From: Chrysomallon squamiferum
Lineage: Eukaryota; Mollusca; Gastropoda; Neomphalida; Peltospiridae
Direction of reading: 5' to 3'
DNA length: 42,500 bases
Assembly: GCA_012295275.1 (NCBI GenBank)
Contig: CM022674.1
Location: 4,613,936 to 4,656,435 of the forward strand
Shown here one piece after another: positions 13,401-35,743 of the stretch. The notes beneath the pieces were generated by a model. It was not told the origin of the DNA, did not search any database, and saw nothing but the letters and a program-made list of their open reading frames with translations. The stretch's first letter is position 1. Each line of letters begins with the position of its first letter. The translations under genes were made by a program, and so were the position numbers.

Positions 13401-14335
13401 ACACGTTTAGCTGGCACTGTAATTTGTAACGTATTTCAGAGCCACTAGCATCACGTTCTTCCGCCCGTCTATAAATAACTTTAAAATCATCAACCTCACC
13501 GCAGGCTGAATACTAGAACACAACTTGTTTTTACGTTTGGCATGTGAAATGGTCATTTTAGTGTACACTGGTGCTTCCGACAGCTTCTCTTGCAGAAGTA
13601 CTTCACAAGCGACATCTTTGGATTTTATGACATAAACAGAAACAGAATACATTTTCCTGAGCACCAGTGATCCAAAGAATCGTCTAAACGTTGGACCAAA
13701 AATCAAAACGTAGTTAATGTCTATTTGTTAATGTTTATAGAAAAATAAATGGAGTTTAAGGTTATGCGTGGTGTTTGTTTAACAGTGGCGGTGCAGAAGA
13801 TACGATTTGATTGGTTGAAGGAGTTAATTTACCATTCCAAACAGAGCTCTGTGGCAGAGATTACCAAAGGAACAGGATTTTTTTTTTTTTTTTTTTTTTG
13901 CTGTGTATGAGTGTTTGGACATAAACAGACAGCCTAATTAATCATCTGTATGCCTCGTGAAACAGTGGAATTATTACTGATGACATATTTACTCGATTTA
14001 CAAATAACTGTCAGATCAGTAAGAAAAATAAACAAACAAAAATAATTATTGTAATGGAATAATGATAATAAAGAAGATGATATTGACGAAAATGATAACA
14101 ACAACAGTGACTATAATAACAGAAATTACAATAATAACAAGAGACGTTAACTAGTGAAAATATTTTTATTTCTATGATACAAAATATACAGTAAAATATC
14201 TTTAAAAATCACTTTTTGCTCATTATTTCAAGTCGGTATCACATAATGCATAAAAAGGCAACAAAGCTTAACACGGGCATAAAATTATTTTGAAAACATT
14301 AAAAAGGAAAATAATAATTAAAAAAAAAAAAAATA
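13401..14335. other. Unassigned unique sequence
   Basis: Non-repetitive DNA with a 99-codon open frame on the minus strand (13,407-13,706). The predicted peptide looks like no family I know. It lacks a signal peptide, a domain signature and a partner exon, so it is left uncalled. Confidence 0.35.
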
Positions 14336-14339
14336 ATAC

Positions 14340-14464
<125 letters not shown>

Positions 14465-15570
14465 ATTCACAACTGTGCACAACAACTGTATCACCGTTAG
14501 ATAAAATATAATTAAAAAATGAAAATGTAAATCAATTAATAATAGCAATAATAAATAAATAAATATATGATGATGATGATAATAACAAACATTTTTTTTT
14601 AAATTCAGGGTAAAAAAGAGATCAAAACAAGAAAGAATTTAATTAAAAAACAGGAAAAAAAAAGAATTAAATTTTAAAAAATGAAAAACCAAACATACAA
14701 ATAAATAAAATAAACCAAATAATATACTATTAGTAATTAAGCAGATAGATAATTCAGAAATTATTACTATACACTAACAAACAATCAAAAACAAAATTTT
14801 TGATTTTTATAAGTTCAAAATGCATACACATTAGTTTGTTATAGTTTGTTTTGTTTGTATTTTTTTTTTTTTTTTCCATTATTATTTCTTTAATTAATTG
14901 ATATGTATCTATTCTATGTCATTAATGATATGCAATGAGATTAGGGAAGTGCTGTGATTTTTTAAAATAATAACAGATACATTTCTTCGATGAATACCAA
15001 TGTATGATACACATCTGCATCTATACTCAGATACAGGAATTAATTCTGAGACAAAGTTTAAATGCTGTCATTTGCTTTTATTCATTTGAATAATTATTAT
15101 GTCAACACTAATATATTTTTCAATAACATTTTGCAAATAATAAAAAAAATAATAATTAAATAAATTAAATAAGTAAACATAATTAAAAATGAAATTAAAA
15201 AAGGTAAGAAAATATACCACTTCAAAATTATATAAACATTTTAAAAATTTACATTTCAGGAAGTGTATGCACAATTTTGAATTATTTTTATCTTGATCTT
15301 TCCATTTCCCAATAAAAACAAAAAACACAAATGACTATTTAAAATTAAGAAAAACTGTTCATCGTATTTAAAATGCTTATTCACAATTGTGAAACTTCCC
15401 AGGGTGCATTAACAAACAATACAACACATCTATTGTATATAAAAATCACAATTGTTAATTACATAATTCTGTATCCAAAATGGAAAGAATACAAAAAACA
15501 AAAAAATCTCCATGCTGGAAATAAATATCCAACAAAAAGTTATATTACACATACACTAACATCTACATAA
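14465..15570. other. Intergenic, AT-rich
   Basis: Very A- and T-rich DNA with short TAAA and poly-T runs. No gene or structured element could be supported. Confidence 0.5.
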
Positions 15571-15579
15571 CAATAATAA

Positions 15580-15638
<59 letters not shown>
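15571..15638. repeat. (TAA)n microsatellite
   Basis: About 20 TAA units. Confidence 0.95.
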
Positions 15639-15642
<4 letters not shown>

Positions 15643-16290
15643 TTTAAAAATTCTGCTGTAATTAGCCTTACATTTGCTGGATTTGCAATGTGATATATTT
15701 GCTATATAAATCAGGATTATAATCCCATAACCACAATCCCAAAATCCAATAAATACAAGTTTCTATAATAAAGAAAGAATGCGACTTGATCCAGTAAAAG
15801 ATGAATATAATTCCAGAAGGTAATTCTTTCTCTATATTTTGCTAATGGTTAGATGGTTGCACTTTTTAATATTATTTTGAAATTTAATATTCTCTGGAGT
15901 GCTGGTTTAATTAAGGCAAAGTTTTCTATTACATTTAAACAACCTATGTATTTTCAACATTAAAATATCGTTATACACTGGTTTCAAGTTTCAGACTATT
16001 TTTAATTAAACTAATCTTTATGGTCATTGCATAAAAATGTATAGATGTCTTTGTATTTGGCTGTTGATTCAAGCTTAATTTTATAATTTGACATGAGTTT
16101 ATTTTTACCAGTATTCTGACAAATGTCAGTACAAGATGTGGTTTCAGTTTGTTTTTAAAGAATTAACTGTTGTACTCTGTAATTAATTAATCTTAAGAAT
16201 TTATGAGGTACAGTTTCAGATTATCAGAGGCAACTCATCCATACTTTATAATTTTAATAAAATAAATAATTAAATATAATTTAAATAAAT
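15639..16290. other. Likely 3' flank or 3' UTR of the LRR-Ig gene
   Basis: Unique AT-rich sequence downstream (minus strand) of the LRR-Ig stop codon. An AATAAA on the minus strand at 16,098-16,103 is one possible polyadenylation signal, but the AT-richness makes this weak. Confidence 0.25.
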
Positions 16291-16436
16291 AAAAGTAATA
16301 ATAATAATAATAATAGTAATAATAGTAATAATTATAATAATAATAATACTATTAATAATAATAATAATAATAATAAATAATTAATAATTATATTATTAAT
16401 AATAATGATGATAATAATAATAATAATAAATAATTA
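16291..16436. repeat. (TAA)n microsatellite, interrupted
   Basis: TAA units with TAG and TGA interruptions, starting about 160 bp beyond the LRR-Ig stop codon and so probably inside its 3' UTR. Confidence 0.9.
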
Positions 16437-16595
16437 AAAATAAACAAATCATTCAATAAACAAATCAACAACTTAAAAATGATCAAAACAAGTTTTCCTT
16501 GACAACTACAATGGCTGAAGCATTCTGAGAACGTGCACACACGTTTTTGAAAGACATTTTCTCTTCTTACACGTCGACACCTAAAACTGACCACA

Positions 16596-18645
16596 TCAAA
16601 CAAACGTCACGGTTTGAATGACCTCCGTCTGCTTCTCCGTGTCCACATTGGTTGACATGGAAACCATGGAAATCGTCTGCCCGCTCATGTCGCCATTCCA
16701 GCAGAACTCCCTGATGGACTGGGCGCTGTACTTGATGGTCTCCACCCCTAGAACCACCCCAGCTTTCACCCTGTTGGCTGCAACGCTGCTTGTAGTCTTG
16801 ATGTTCTGGACGTAGACCGTGCCGCTTTCTCGGAAGGACTGGACCTGACTTCGGACCTTCTCCATCTTCCTTCCGACACCAATGGACAGTCTGGACCGAG
16901 CTTCGTCCAGCGTTTCCAGGATGTTGCCAGGCGACCACCCACTGGGGCTGGTGTCCTCCGGAGTGGGGAATTTCTTCTGCGCTTCGGGCGTCAGCGAAAC
17001 CGGAGATGCAGCATACACTCCCGAACCACCAGAGTGATCATCACTGTCGTCGTGGTAATCATCATCCTTGTAATCATCCAGACAGCTCGAGTTGCGGTCC
17101 TTCAACGACTCATTCTTGGTCGCGGTCTCGTTTTCTTCCTCATTTTTCGCCATTTCTTCTTGTTCTTTCTGCTTCTTCTTCTTCTCCAACCTCTCTTCAA
17201 GCTTGGTGAAAAGCAGCCTCAGGGACCCGACCAAGATTCCGAAAACCAGGAAAATGGAAGATGAGTACAACCCGACGAACAGACTCTCAATGTACACAGC
17301 ATGGAAGCGAGAAGTGATGCGGATGTACGCGGAATAGCTCGCATTTCCCGTGGGACCCACGCCCACGCAGGTGAAGTTCCCGGCGAAGTAACCGCGGAAA
17401 CCGGAGATGTGGAGCGTCCCGTTTTCCAGAACGTTGATCCTCGTCACTCCGACGCTCAGCGTCTCGTACGACTGGCTGTCCGTGATCTCTGTGCTGTCGT
17501 CCCCCAGGAGTGGGTAGTGTCTGGGGTGGGAGTAAATCTTCCCCCAGGGCGTGAGCCAGACGATGGCAGGGGACGGGTACCCGAAAGCTTCGCACTTGAG
17601 ATACAGGTCACCCTGGACCTGGATGTCCTGGTGCTCGGGCAGTTTGGTGATGGTGGGAACTGCGCAGCTCAGTCTGGCGATGTTGAGAGCCGTGATGGCC
17701 TCCCCGGACAGAGACTCGGGCGTGCGACACCGATACTTGTCCAGGTTGACGAAATGGTGAGACGCGTCGCGACGTCTCCATGACTGAGTCTTGTTCCATG
17801 GCAAGGAATGGTTCGAAGATGACGACGATGACGCGAGCTGATCGATGGTGTCTCGGAGCGCGAGGACGGCACACGAGCAGTCGAAAGGATTCCCCGACAG
17901 ATCGATGCTGGGAACGCTCTGGAAGACGGGCATCAGGTCGGAATGGAATATGGTGAACCTGTTCCGCGACGAGGATCAGCGTCTTCAGCTGAGTGAGACC
18001 GCGGAAGTGAACGGAGGTGATGTACGAAAGACGGTTGCTGGCGAGGTCGATGACCTCCACATGGCGCAGCAGGTAAAAAACAGTCGGAGGAATGGACTCG
18101 AGCAGGTTTGAGCTAAGATTCACAACCTTCAGTATGAGCAGGGGAACATCCTGAAAAACATCGGGGGGCAGCTCGACAATTCGGTTGCCACTCAGGTTCA
18201 GATATTCCAGCTCGTGCAGCCCGGTGAAGGCCTGCTTATCGACTTGCACGATGCTGTTGTTGCTGAGATCCAGATTCATCAGGTTTGGCAAGCCGGTGAA
18301 TCTCTTTGATTGCAAAGCTGTCAGTTTGTTGTTGACGAGACTGAGAAACTTCAGTCCCTCAACTCGCTCCTGGAATTCTGGTACAGCTGGCAGTCCTCCA
18401 CCTACTGTAAGGTAACCTATATGCGGCCTCCCTATAAGGAATTCTGATATATTCATCCATGTGGTTTTCTTCCATCTGGACTGCCACTGGCAGGACAGGA
18501 CCTGTGGCTCCTGGTCAAACAGACACGCACAGAACTGTGGGCACACAACTGGTTTCGTTTTTTCAGCAGGTTTGATGAACGCTGCCCATGATGAAACAAT
18601 GTGTAATATCAATATTATTACTGTTTCACATTTGTGGACCCACAT
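16596..18645 (-). pseudogene. LRR-Ig transmembrane protein, one frameshift
   Basis: This is a single-exon gene that, apart from one extra base near 17,970, encodes 682 residues. Domains in order: signal peptide (1 to about 23); LRRNT with Cys 35, 39, 41 and 52; about five to six leucine-rich repeats (about 95-245, with 'LDLSNNSIV' and 'LNLSGNRIV'); LRRCT beginning 'NPFDCSC' (252-258); one Ig domain with Cys 351, Trp 363 and Cys 426 in a 'GNFTC' context; a transmembrane helix (about 452-478); a Lys/Glu-rich juxtamembrane stretch; and a 200-residue tail ending 'TVTFV', a class I PDZ ligand (T-x-V). This architecture is that of neuronal adhesion and receptor-modulator proteins (LRIT, LINGO, kekkon-like), and I cannot name the orthologue. 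The upstream frame covers codons 1-225 and the downstream frame carries everything after. Both halves are otherwise clean, so an assembly error or a very recent lesion is as likely as a true pseudogene. It is GC-richer than its AT-rich flanks. Confidence 0.85.
17964..17974 (-). other. Frameshift site in the LRR-Ig gene
   Basis: On the minus strand the gene reads CTG ATC CTC, then one extra G, then TCG CGG AAC AGG. Dropping one base restores 'LKTLILSRNRF', a canonical LxxLxLxxN repeat. Without that change the frame runs into an Arg/His-rich non-LRR peptide. The extra base is about 17,970, and its exact position within 17,966-17,972 cannot be fixed. Confidence 0.85.
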
Positions 18646-18710
18646 TGCTAGCTGCTAATCCTTTTGGTCAGTGGTATAAAAATTGTGTGTTTTAATCTCT
18701 CACATCCATC
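18646..18710 (-). promoter_or_regulatory. Probable 5' UTR part with 3' splice site
   Basis: Just upstream of the LRR-Ig start codon, the minus strand shows a long T-rich tract ending in 'attttag' followed by 'gatggatgtgag'. This fits a splice acceptor with the exon starting at 18,710. It would put a non-coding first exon further upstream (higher coordinates) and leave the coding region intronless. Confidence 0.45.
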
Positions 18711-18728
18711 CTAAAATAAAAAAAAAAG

Positions 18729-18860
18729 AAAATTAAATTAAACAAACAAAGAAATAAATATCTGCATATAAAACACATACAAAAATAAAATAAACAAAAT
18801 AAAATTAAATTAAACAAATAAATAAATAAATAAATATCTGTATATAAAACACATACAAGA
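18729..18860. repeat. Tandem duplication, 72 bp unit
   Basis: 'aaattaaattaaac' at about 18,730 and 18,802, and 'taaatatctg' plus 'atataaaacacatacaa' at about 18,757 and 18,829, are spaced by 72 bp. It lies directly upstream of the probable splice acceptor of the LRR-Ig gene. Confidence 0.85.
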
Positions 18861-19240
18861 TACATGTGCATTATCATCTATTAGTCTACCTACATACCTA
18901 ACTGTACTAATCAAATAAAAAATAATAATAATGATATACACAATATGAAAACAAAAAAAGAAATAATGAAAAGGTATTTTTATTTAGATGTGACACATTA
19001 TTGAAAATTCAATACCCCGATAAAAATAAATAAAAAACAAAAAATAACTAATAACTAATAAGGAAAGAAAAATAATTATATAAATAAACTAAAAAAATAT
19101 AGGAACTGAAATAAATAAACTATTTTTTCTGAAAAAAAGAAGCTATTTAAATTTTAAAGCTTTCATAGTTCTGTCAGACACTGCTTATATGTATGATTAT
19201 ATCTCACAGACATCTATCCAAATGATACTGACATTGACAA
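18861..19240. other. Intergenic, AT-rich
   Basis: A-rich DNA with short AAAT repeats. Nothing recognised. It may contain the 5' intron of the LRR-Ig gene. Confidence 0.4.
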
Positions 19241-19250
19241 AACAAATATA

Positions 19251-19260
19251 ATAATAATAA

Positions 19261-19291
<31 letters not shown>

Positions 19292-19311
19292 AAGAAGAAG
19301 AAGAAGAAGAA

Positions 19312-19372
<61 letters not shown>

Positions 19373-19400
19373 TAAAATAATAATAAATAAATAAATAAAC
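19251..19400. repeat. (AAG)n-(AAT)n-(AAAT)n microsatellite
   Basis: AAG units from 19,262 to 19,312, then AAT units to about 19,372, then AAAT. Confidence 0.95.
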
Positions 19401-19462
19401 AATAATATTAAATTACTGAACTGCTGGAACTACTATTGTTCCTACTATTACGTCTACTTCTA

Positions 19463-19522
19463 CTACTACAAATAATAATAACAACAATAACAATAACAAT
19501 AATAATAATAATAATAATAATA
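19463..19522. repeat. (AAT/AAC)n microsatellite
   Basis: Mixed AAT/AAC units ending in a perfect AAT run. Confidence 0.85.
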
Positions 19523-20560
19523 CAAAATAAATAATGTCCCCTTGCTTACAAGCATACCTATAAAGACACAGATGAACAGTGTTTAAAGTGTTTTCTCTAC
19601 AAGTCATTATTTTATTTTTTATGAATGATAATCATCAACAATGCAGTAAGAATGTTTTACAAAACATTTAAATACTGCCATTTTACTACTTGACAACTTT
19701 TGTCATGACATCATCAAGTAGAAGATAGACTGGTCACTGTATTTTTTCCACCAAAGCCAGAAGAAACTGCCCTGCACTGTTAATGTCAGCTTATGAAAAT
19801 TCTTTTTATTTGTTTTGTTTTCCAATTTACTGAACTAAAGGTTAAATTCCTATTACTGTCTTTAGAAAAAGACTTTGAAGGCTTCTGAACTGCTACACAT
19901 TTTCACTGGATTTAATAGACATATATTCTGTATGAAACTTTATATGTGAACAGAACTTACATTAGTATAAATTTAGAGGGTGTGGGGTCTTTTTTTTTTC
20001 AGTTTGGAATTACCATTGTTCATTATTTGGTGAAATAATGACATTATGATAAAGTGGGAACAAACGGAACTGTGCCAATTATACAGTCCAAAGAAAACAA
20101 CATGGTGACAATTTGTTCAAAAACATGTTTAAATTTTGTTCTATAGTGACTTACATTTTTTTTTTTTTTTTTTTTTTTGTTGCTTTGATAGCTCACATGA
20201 TCGATTATGCCGAATAACAATGTCTGCGTATTTATTAATAAACCAAAATAAATCTGTAATCTAATAAAAAAACTTGAACTTTTCTTGACAATTCAGAAAA
20301 ATGATAAATCCATTTTGAGATTTACAATTCGACTATTCTACATAGACAGAAATTATAACTATAAAACGATGATCAGCTGCATTCTTTACTATATATAGCT
20401 GCTTTCTGATGATTACTTATGCAAAATGTATCTATATGGATGACACTACCCAGCTCTATCATTTCCACAGAAATAAGATATAATTCTATATATAAAAGTT
20501 ATTATAGAGAATCTGAGAGTATATGAACAAAAATATTTGTAAAAATAAAGTTTCTCTCTC
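19523..20560. other. Intergenic, nothing recognised
   Basis: Unique AT-rich sequence with a poly-T run near 20,158-20,178. It could belong to upstream exons or introns of the divergently placed LRR-Ig gene, but no boundary could be supported. Confidence 0.4.
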
Positions 20561-20572
20561 TCTCTCTGTATA

Positions 20573-20616
<44 letters not shown>

Positions 20617-20655
20617 AAAATGGGAAAATTATATATATATATATATATATATAAT
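20550..20655. repeat. (CT)n, (GT)n and two (AT)n tracts
   Basis: Short CT and GT runs, then AT runs at about 20,580-20,612 and 20,629-20,654 separated by about 18 bp. Confidence 0.9.
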
Positions 20656-21650
20656 ATCTTTAATACAAATCTTAATCTGTTATTTTAGAATTATTCAGTC
20701 ACAGGTCACAGTAACTTTAATGTTATCTGTCAGAAAGACTCCCATCAGCTGTTAAAAGTAGTTTTCCTTCCTCTGATTTCTAACATAGCAACAAATAAAT
20801 AAACAGATCTACCTGAAGATTAAAAACTACAAAACCTGAATATATAAAATAATATTAACAGTCTGTTAAAAGTCTAAAAATTATTATATTACTAATACAA
20901 ATTAAGTTTTGAGTTACCATAAAGATGAACAAGAAGACACAATTTCTTCCTTGTTCATTTCAGCAGATATTCCATTTGATGCATAATACGGCCTAACATT
21001 TTAGGTATTACAAGTAGTAGAAAGTGAAAAATGTAGGGGTAAATATGGACGAAAATGGGATAAACGGATACATAAAACAGTGGAACATTCTTCCCCTTTG
21101 TCCTTCAGCAACGCGCATGTCAACAAATACTTTATTGTTACTTCCGAAATTAAGTTTCCTATCCATCGGTAACCTTCGACTGTTTTGTCACAAGTGCACC
21201 GGAATTTAACGATCTATGTTCGTTCATTTTCGATTATATTTATTTGAATGTTCCATTTAAGGATGTATTCCAGATCACAACGTTTGATTTGTAGTTTACG
21301 TTTCATATTACTGGATTTCTATCACTGTCTCTGAACATTGTGATGTTAACTTCATTATTTTGTCTAAGATAGTTTATATAATGATTGTATACAAAAATAA
21401 ATTCATTAAATGTAAGTGACGTGAAGACGTTTACTTGATGATGCATGTTATTCATGAGGATGACATCATCATACTGAATAAAAATATATATTTTTAATAT
21501 GGTTTTCTTAATATATAAATCAGTTCTAAAATAGTAACAAATAAGTTATGCATGTATTATTATTATTTGACAATTCTAATAAGATATTAGTAAATATTAT
21601 TTTATATTCATTCAACTTAAACAGAAGTGTTTATTTTTATATTGTTGTTG
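20656..21650. other. Intergenic, nothing recognised
   Basis: Unique AT-rich DNA. An open frame of about 61 codons near 21,024-21,209 has no recognisable similarity. Confidence 0.4.
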
Positions 21651-21655
21651 TTTTT

Positions 21656-21671
21656 TATATTATTATTATTA

Positions 21672-21709
<38 letters not shown>

Positions 21710-21720
21710 TTTAAAAAAAA
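21656..21720. repeat. (ATT)n microsatellite
   Basis: ATT units with two interruptions, ending in poly-A. Confidence 0.9.
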
Positions 21721-21969
21721 CATCGCAATATTTCCATATTCGAATTCGTATAATATCGACTAGTTGTGTAGTTAGTATATTATTTTCATTTGCGGCTGTT
21801 TTAAGAATTGTTCTTGCCGATCGTTAACAGAATAAAATCTACTGTATCTTTCCTTAAATTAATTTATAATAAACCGTAGAATTCATGAGAAGTTAAACAA
21901 ATCTGAAACATAAAATTAAGTATAATATTTTATTGATAAAAAGTTCTGGTGAAACCGAAACTTTGAAGA

Positions 21970-22141
21970 ATTCCAGGGCGCACCTGCGGAAAACGGCGCT
22001 TACGTCATCGGACATCGCATTATCATTCGTGCAGTGTCGGCCATATTTGTTATTTGTCATTCAGTGGACTACTTCTTCGGAAGATTTTAGTTTGTTTTTA
22101 GCTTTAAGAAACACATGTTTTACTTATGACATTTTAAGATT
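21970..22141 (+). promoter_or_regulatory. Probable promoter and 5' UTR of calsyntenin
   Basis: A short CpG-containing, GC-richer patch lies immediately before the start codon in otherwise AT-rich DNA. It contains an E-box CACCTG (21,981-21,986), a CRE-like TTACGTCA (22,000-22,007) and a YY1-like 'cggccatattt' (about 22,038-22,048). No TATA box is placed convincingly. These motif calls are by eye, and the transcription start is not known. Confidence 0.4.
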
Positions 22142-33730
<11,589 letters not shown>

Positions 33731-35705
33731 AATCCATGGATATACAAGTTTCTGTTTTTACTAAAAAAAAAAAAAAACATTTTTTCAAAAAGAATTATAG
33801 TGAAAGGCTTTATGGAGATACTATCGAAAAATAATTCATTCAGCAAATGAGTAGTGGCAACATCAGTTCTGACATCGACAGACCCTTTAAATTTTTTTTA
33901 TTTTATTTTTTTAAATTTTTTTTCTCGCCCTGCTACTTTGTGGATATATTCTGTTGATTGATAAAAAAATAAAAAAAAAGAAAGAAAAGAAATTCTCTCT
34001 CAGATTGAGAAACAAAAAATAAATCCTAAACTTAACTGGAGACATCTTAATAGTGCAGTGATGTCATAGACAGTCGTGTGTTTAATCTATATGTTAAGTT
34101 TAACCAACGAATTGTCGTTATTATTAGTAATTGCGTTAAACCATATACTGCATTGTCTTGTATTTACTTTTCTCTTTCCCCCCCCCGTCTCGCTCTCTGA
34201 AAACCAAATAGTAATTGTGCTTTGCATGTCATTTGTTTTACTGGTGTTTTGTGTTCAGATTTTCGTCAGAGGACAGATTCTTTTTTCCAAACAGTCGGAG
34301 AAGAAGAAGAAGAAAAAAAAAATTATTATTTGAAGAAAATTAACAAATGAGGATAGATTTCACTTGTATATGACATTCCATTTCTGTGGAGTTTTGCTTA
34401 AGGTTAAGCTTTTTTTTTTTTTTTTTTTTCTTTTTATCTTGAAAAAAACAACAATATACTCAGTGTTTTTAATCTGTCTGTTTTAAAAGTTTAAAAACAA
34501 TAACAACAATACCATTCATAATGATATGTTTTATACAATATTTAGTCTTAGTTATTGTTGTCGTGTTGCATGTTTCTCTTTCAGTAGATGCTTAATTTAC
34601 AACCAACAACAGATGAAAAAAAGTTTCAAAACTATAATTACATGTCCCATGAAAATGTATTTATATGTCTGTATGTATGTTGTGTATGTCCGTTTTTCTT
34701 AGTCCTATTCAAAGTGAAATATTTACAGTGTATCATGTGAATTGTTGTGATTATCTTCGGAAAAAAGTTTAAAAAGTTTTCAGTTATGAGGAATATTTGT
34801 TATTTTTAAATTGTTTTCTTTTAATAAAATAATAGTGCTTCAGATTTTCTAATTTTTTTTATTTTTTTTTTTTCTTTAACAAAGGATTGAGTTATATTTG
34901 ATCTCTTGTTCTAGGAAACCCATTAGGTCAAATCCGACACTGTTTCAGTTAAATATAAAAGTGAATAATTACAATACAGTGTTCAGTGTAAATAAATTCA
35001 AATAATTGAAAGAAAACATGGGTTTTTTGGTTATTAACATTAAATCAAACTTTTTTTTAAATTCTGATATATAAGACATAACCTTTAACAGTTATAAAAA
35101 ATATAAGCGGTTATCTTGCTGATTTATTTACTTGGATAGCACTGAATAAGATACACAAGTTTTAAGTGTTACAGATTATTACTTGTTAAATCATACATGA
35201 ATTTGTATTTGTAGTTTTAGTATCTTTTAACTGATCTATATTATATCAGTATCAGTTTTATGGCATACTTAGTTTATTTATTACTTTTACTGTACTGGCA
35301 GGTAATTTTAAAATGGCTGTTTGTTTTTTAATTACACATTAATTATATTTGTTTTATTTATTTTTATTTTTAAATTCCTCATGATTGATATCGTGTAGTT
35401 GATTAATTTTTGAAAGTCATGAAGCATTGAGCATTAATTCATTTTAAAAAAAAATTACAAAGTGAATTTATTTTTATTTGCAAATAAATCAAACCAAATA
35501 TAATTTAAAAAAAAAAAAAAATTAAAATTTTACAAATTAAACCAAGGGAAAAAACTTGGTATTTAAGCAAATGTATTTTTTGTTTATTTAATATTTACGA
35601 AGGTGAGGGTTTTTGTATTTTACTTATTATTATGTTAATTTTTGACTGTTAAACATAGTCTACTAAATATATATGATGTTCTTTATCAAAACTTTTACGC
35701 ATGTC

Positions 35706-35743
<38 letters not shown>

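Noticed and set aside
13407-13706. 99-codon minus-strand open frame
   Set aside because: Length is possible by chance, with no family similarity, signal peptide or partner exon. Kept as unassigned sequence.
16618-18658. Many open frames on the plus strand and in the third minus frame across the LRR-Ig gene
   Set aside because: They are shadows of the GC-rich coding exon. Only the two minus frames joined by one base give LRR, Ig and transmembrane signatures.
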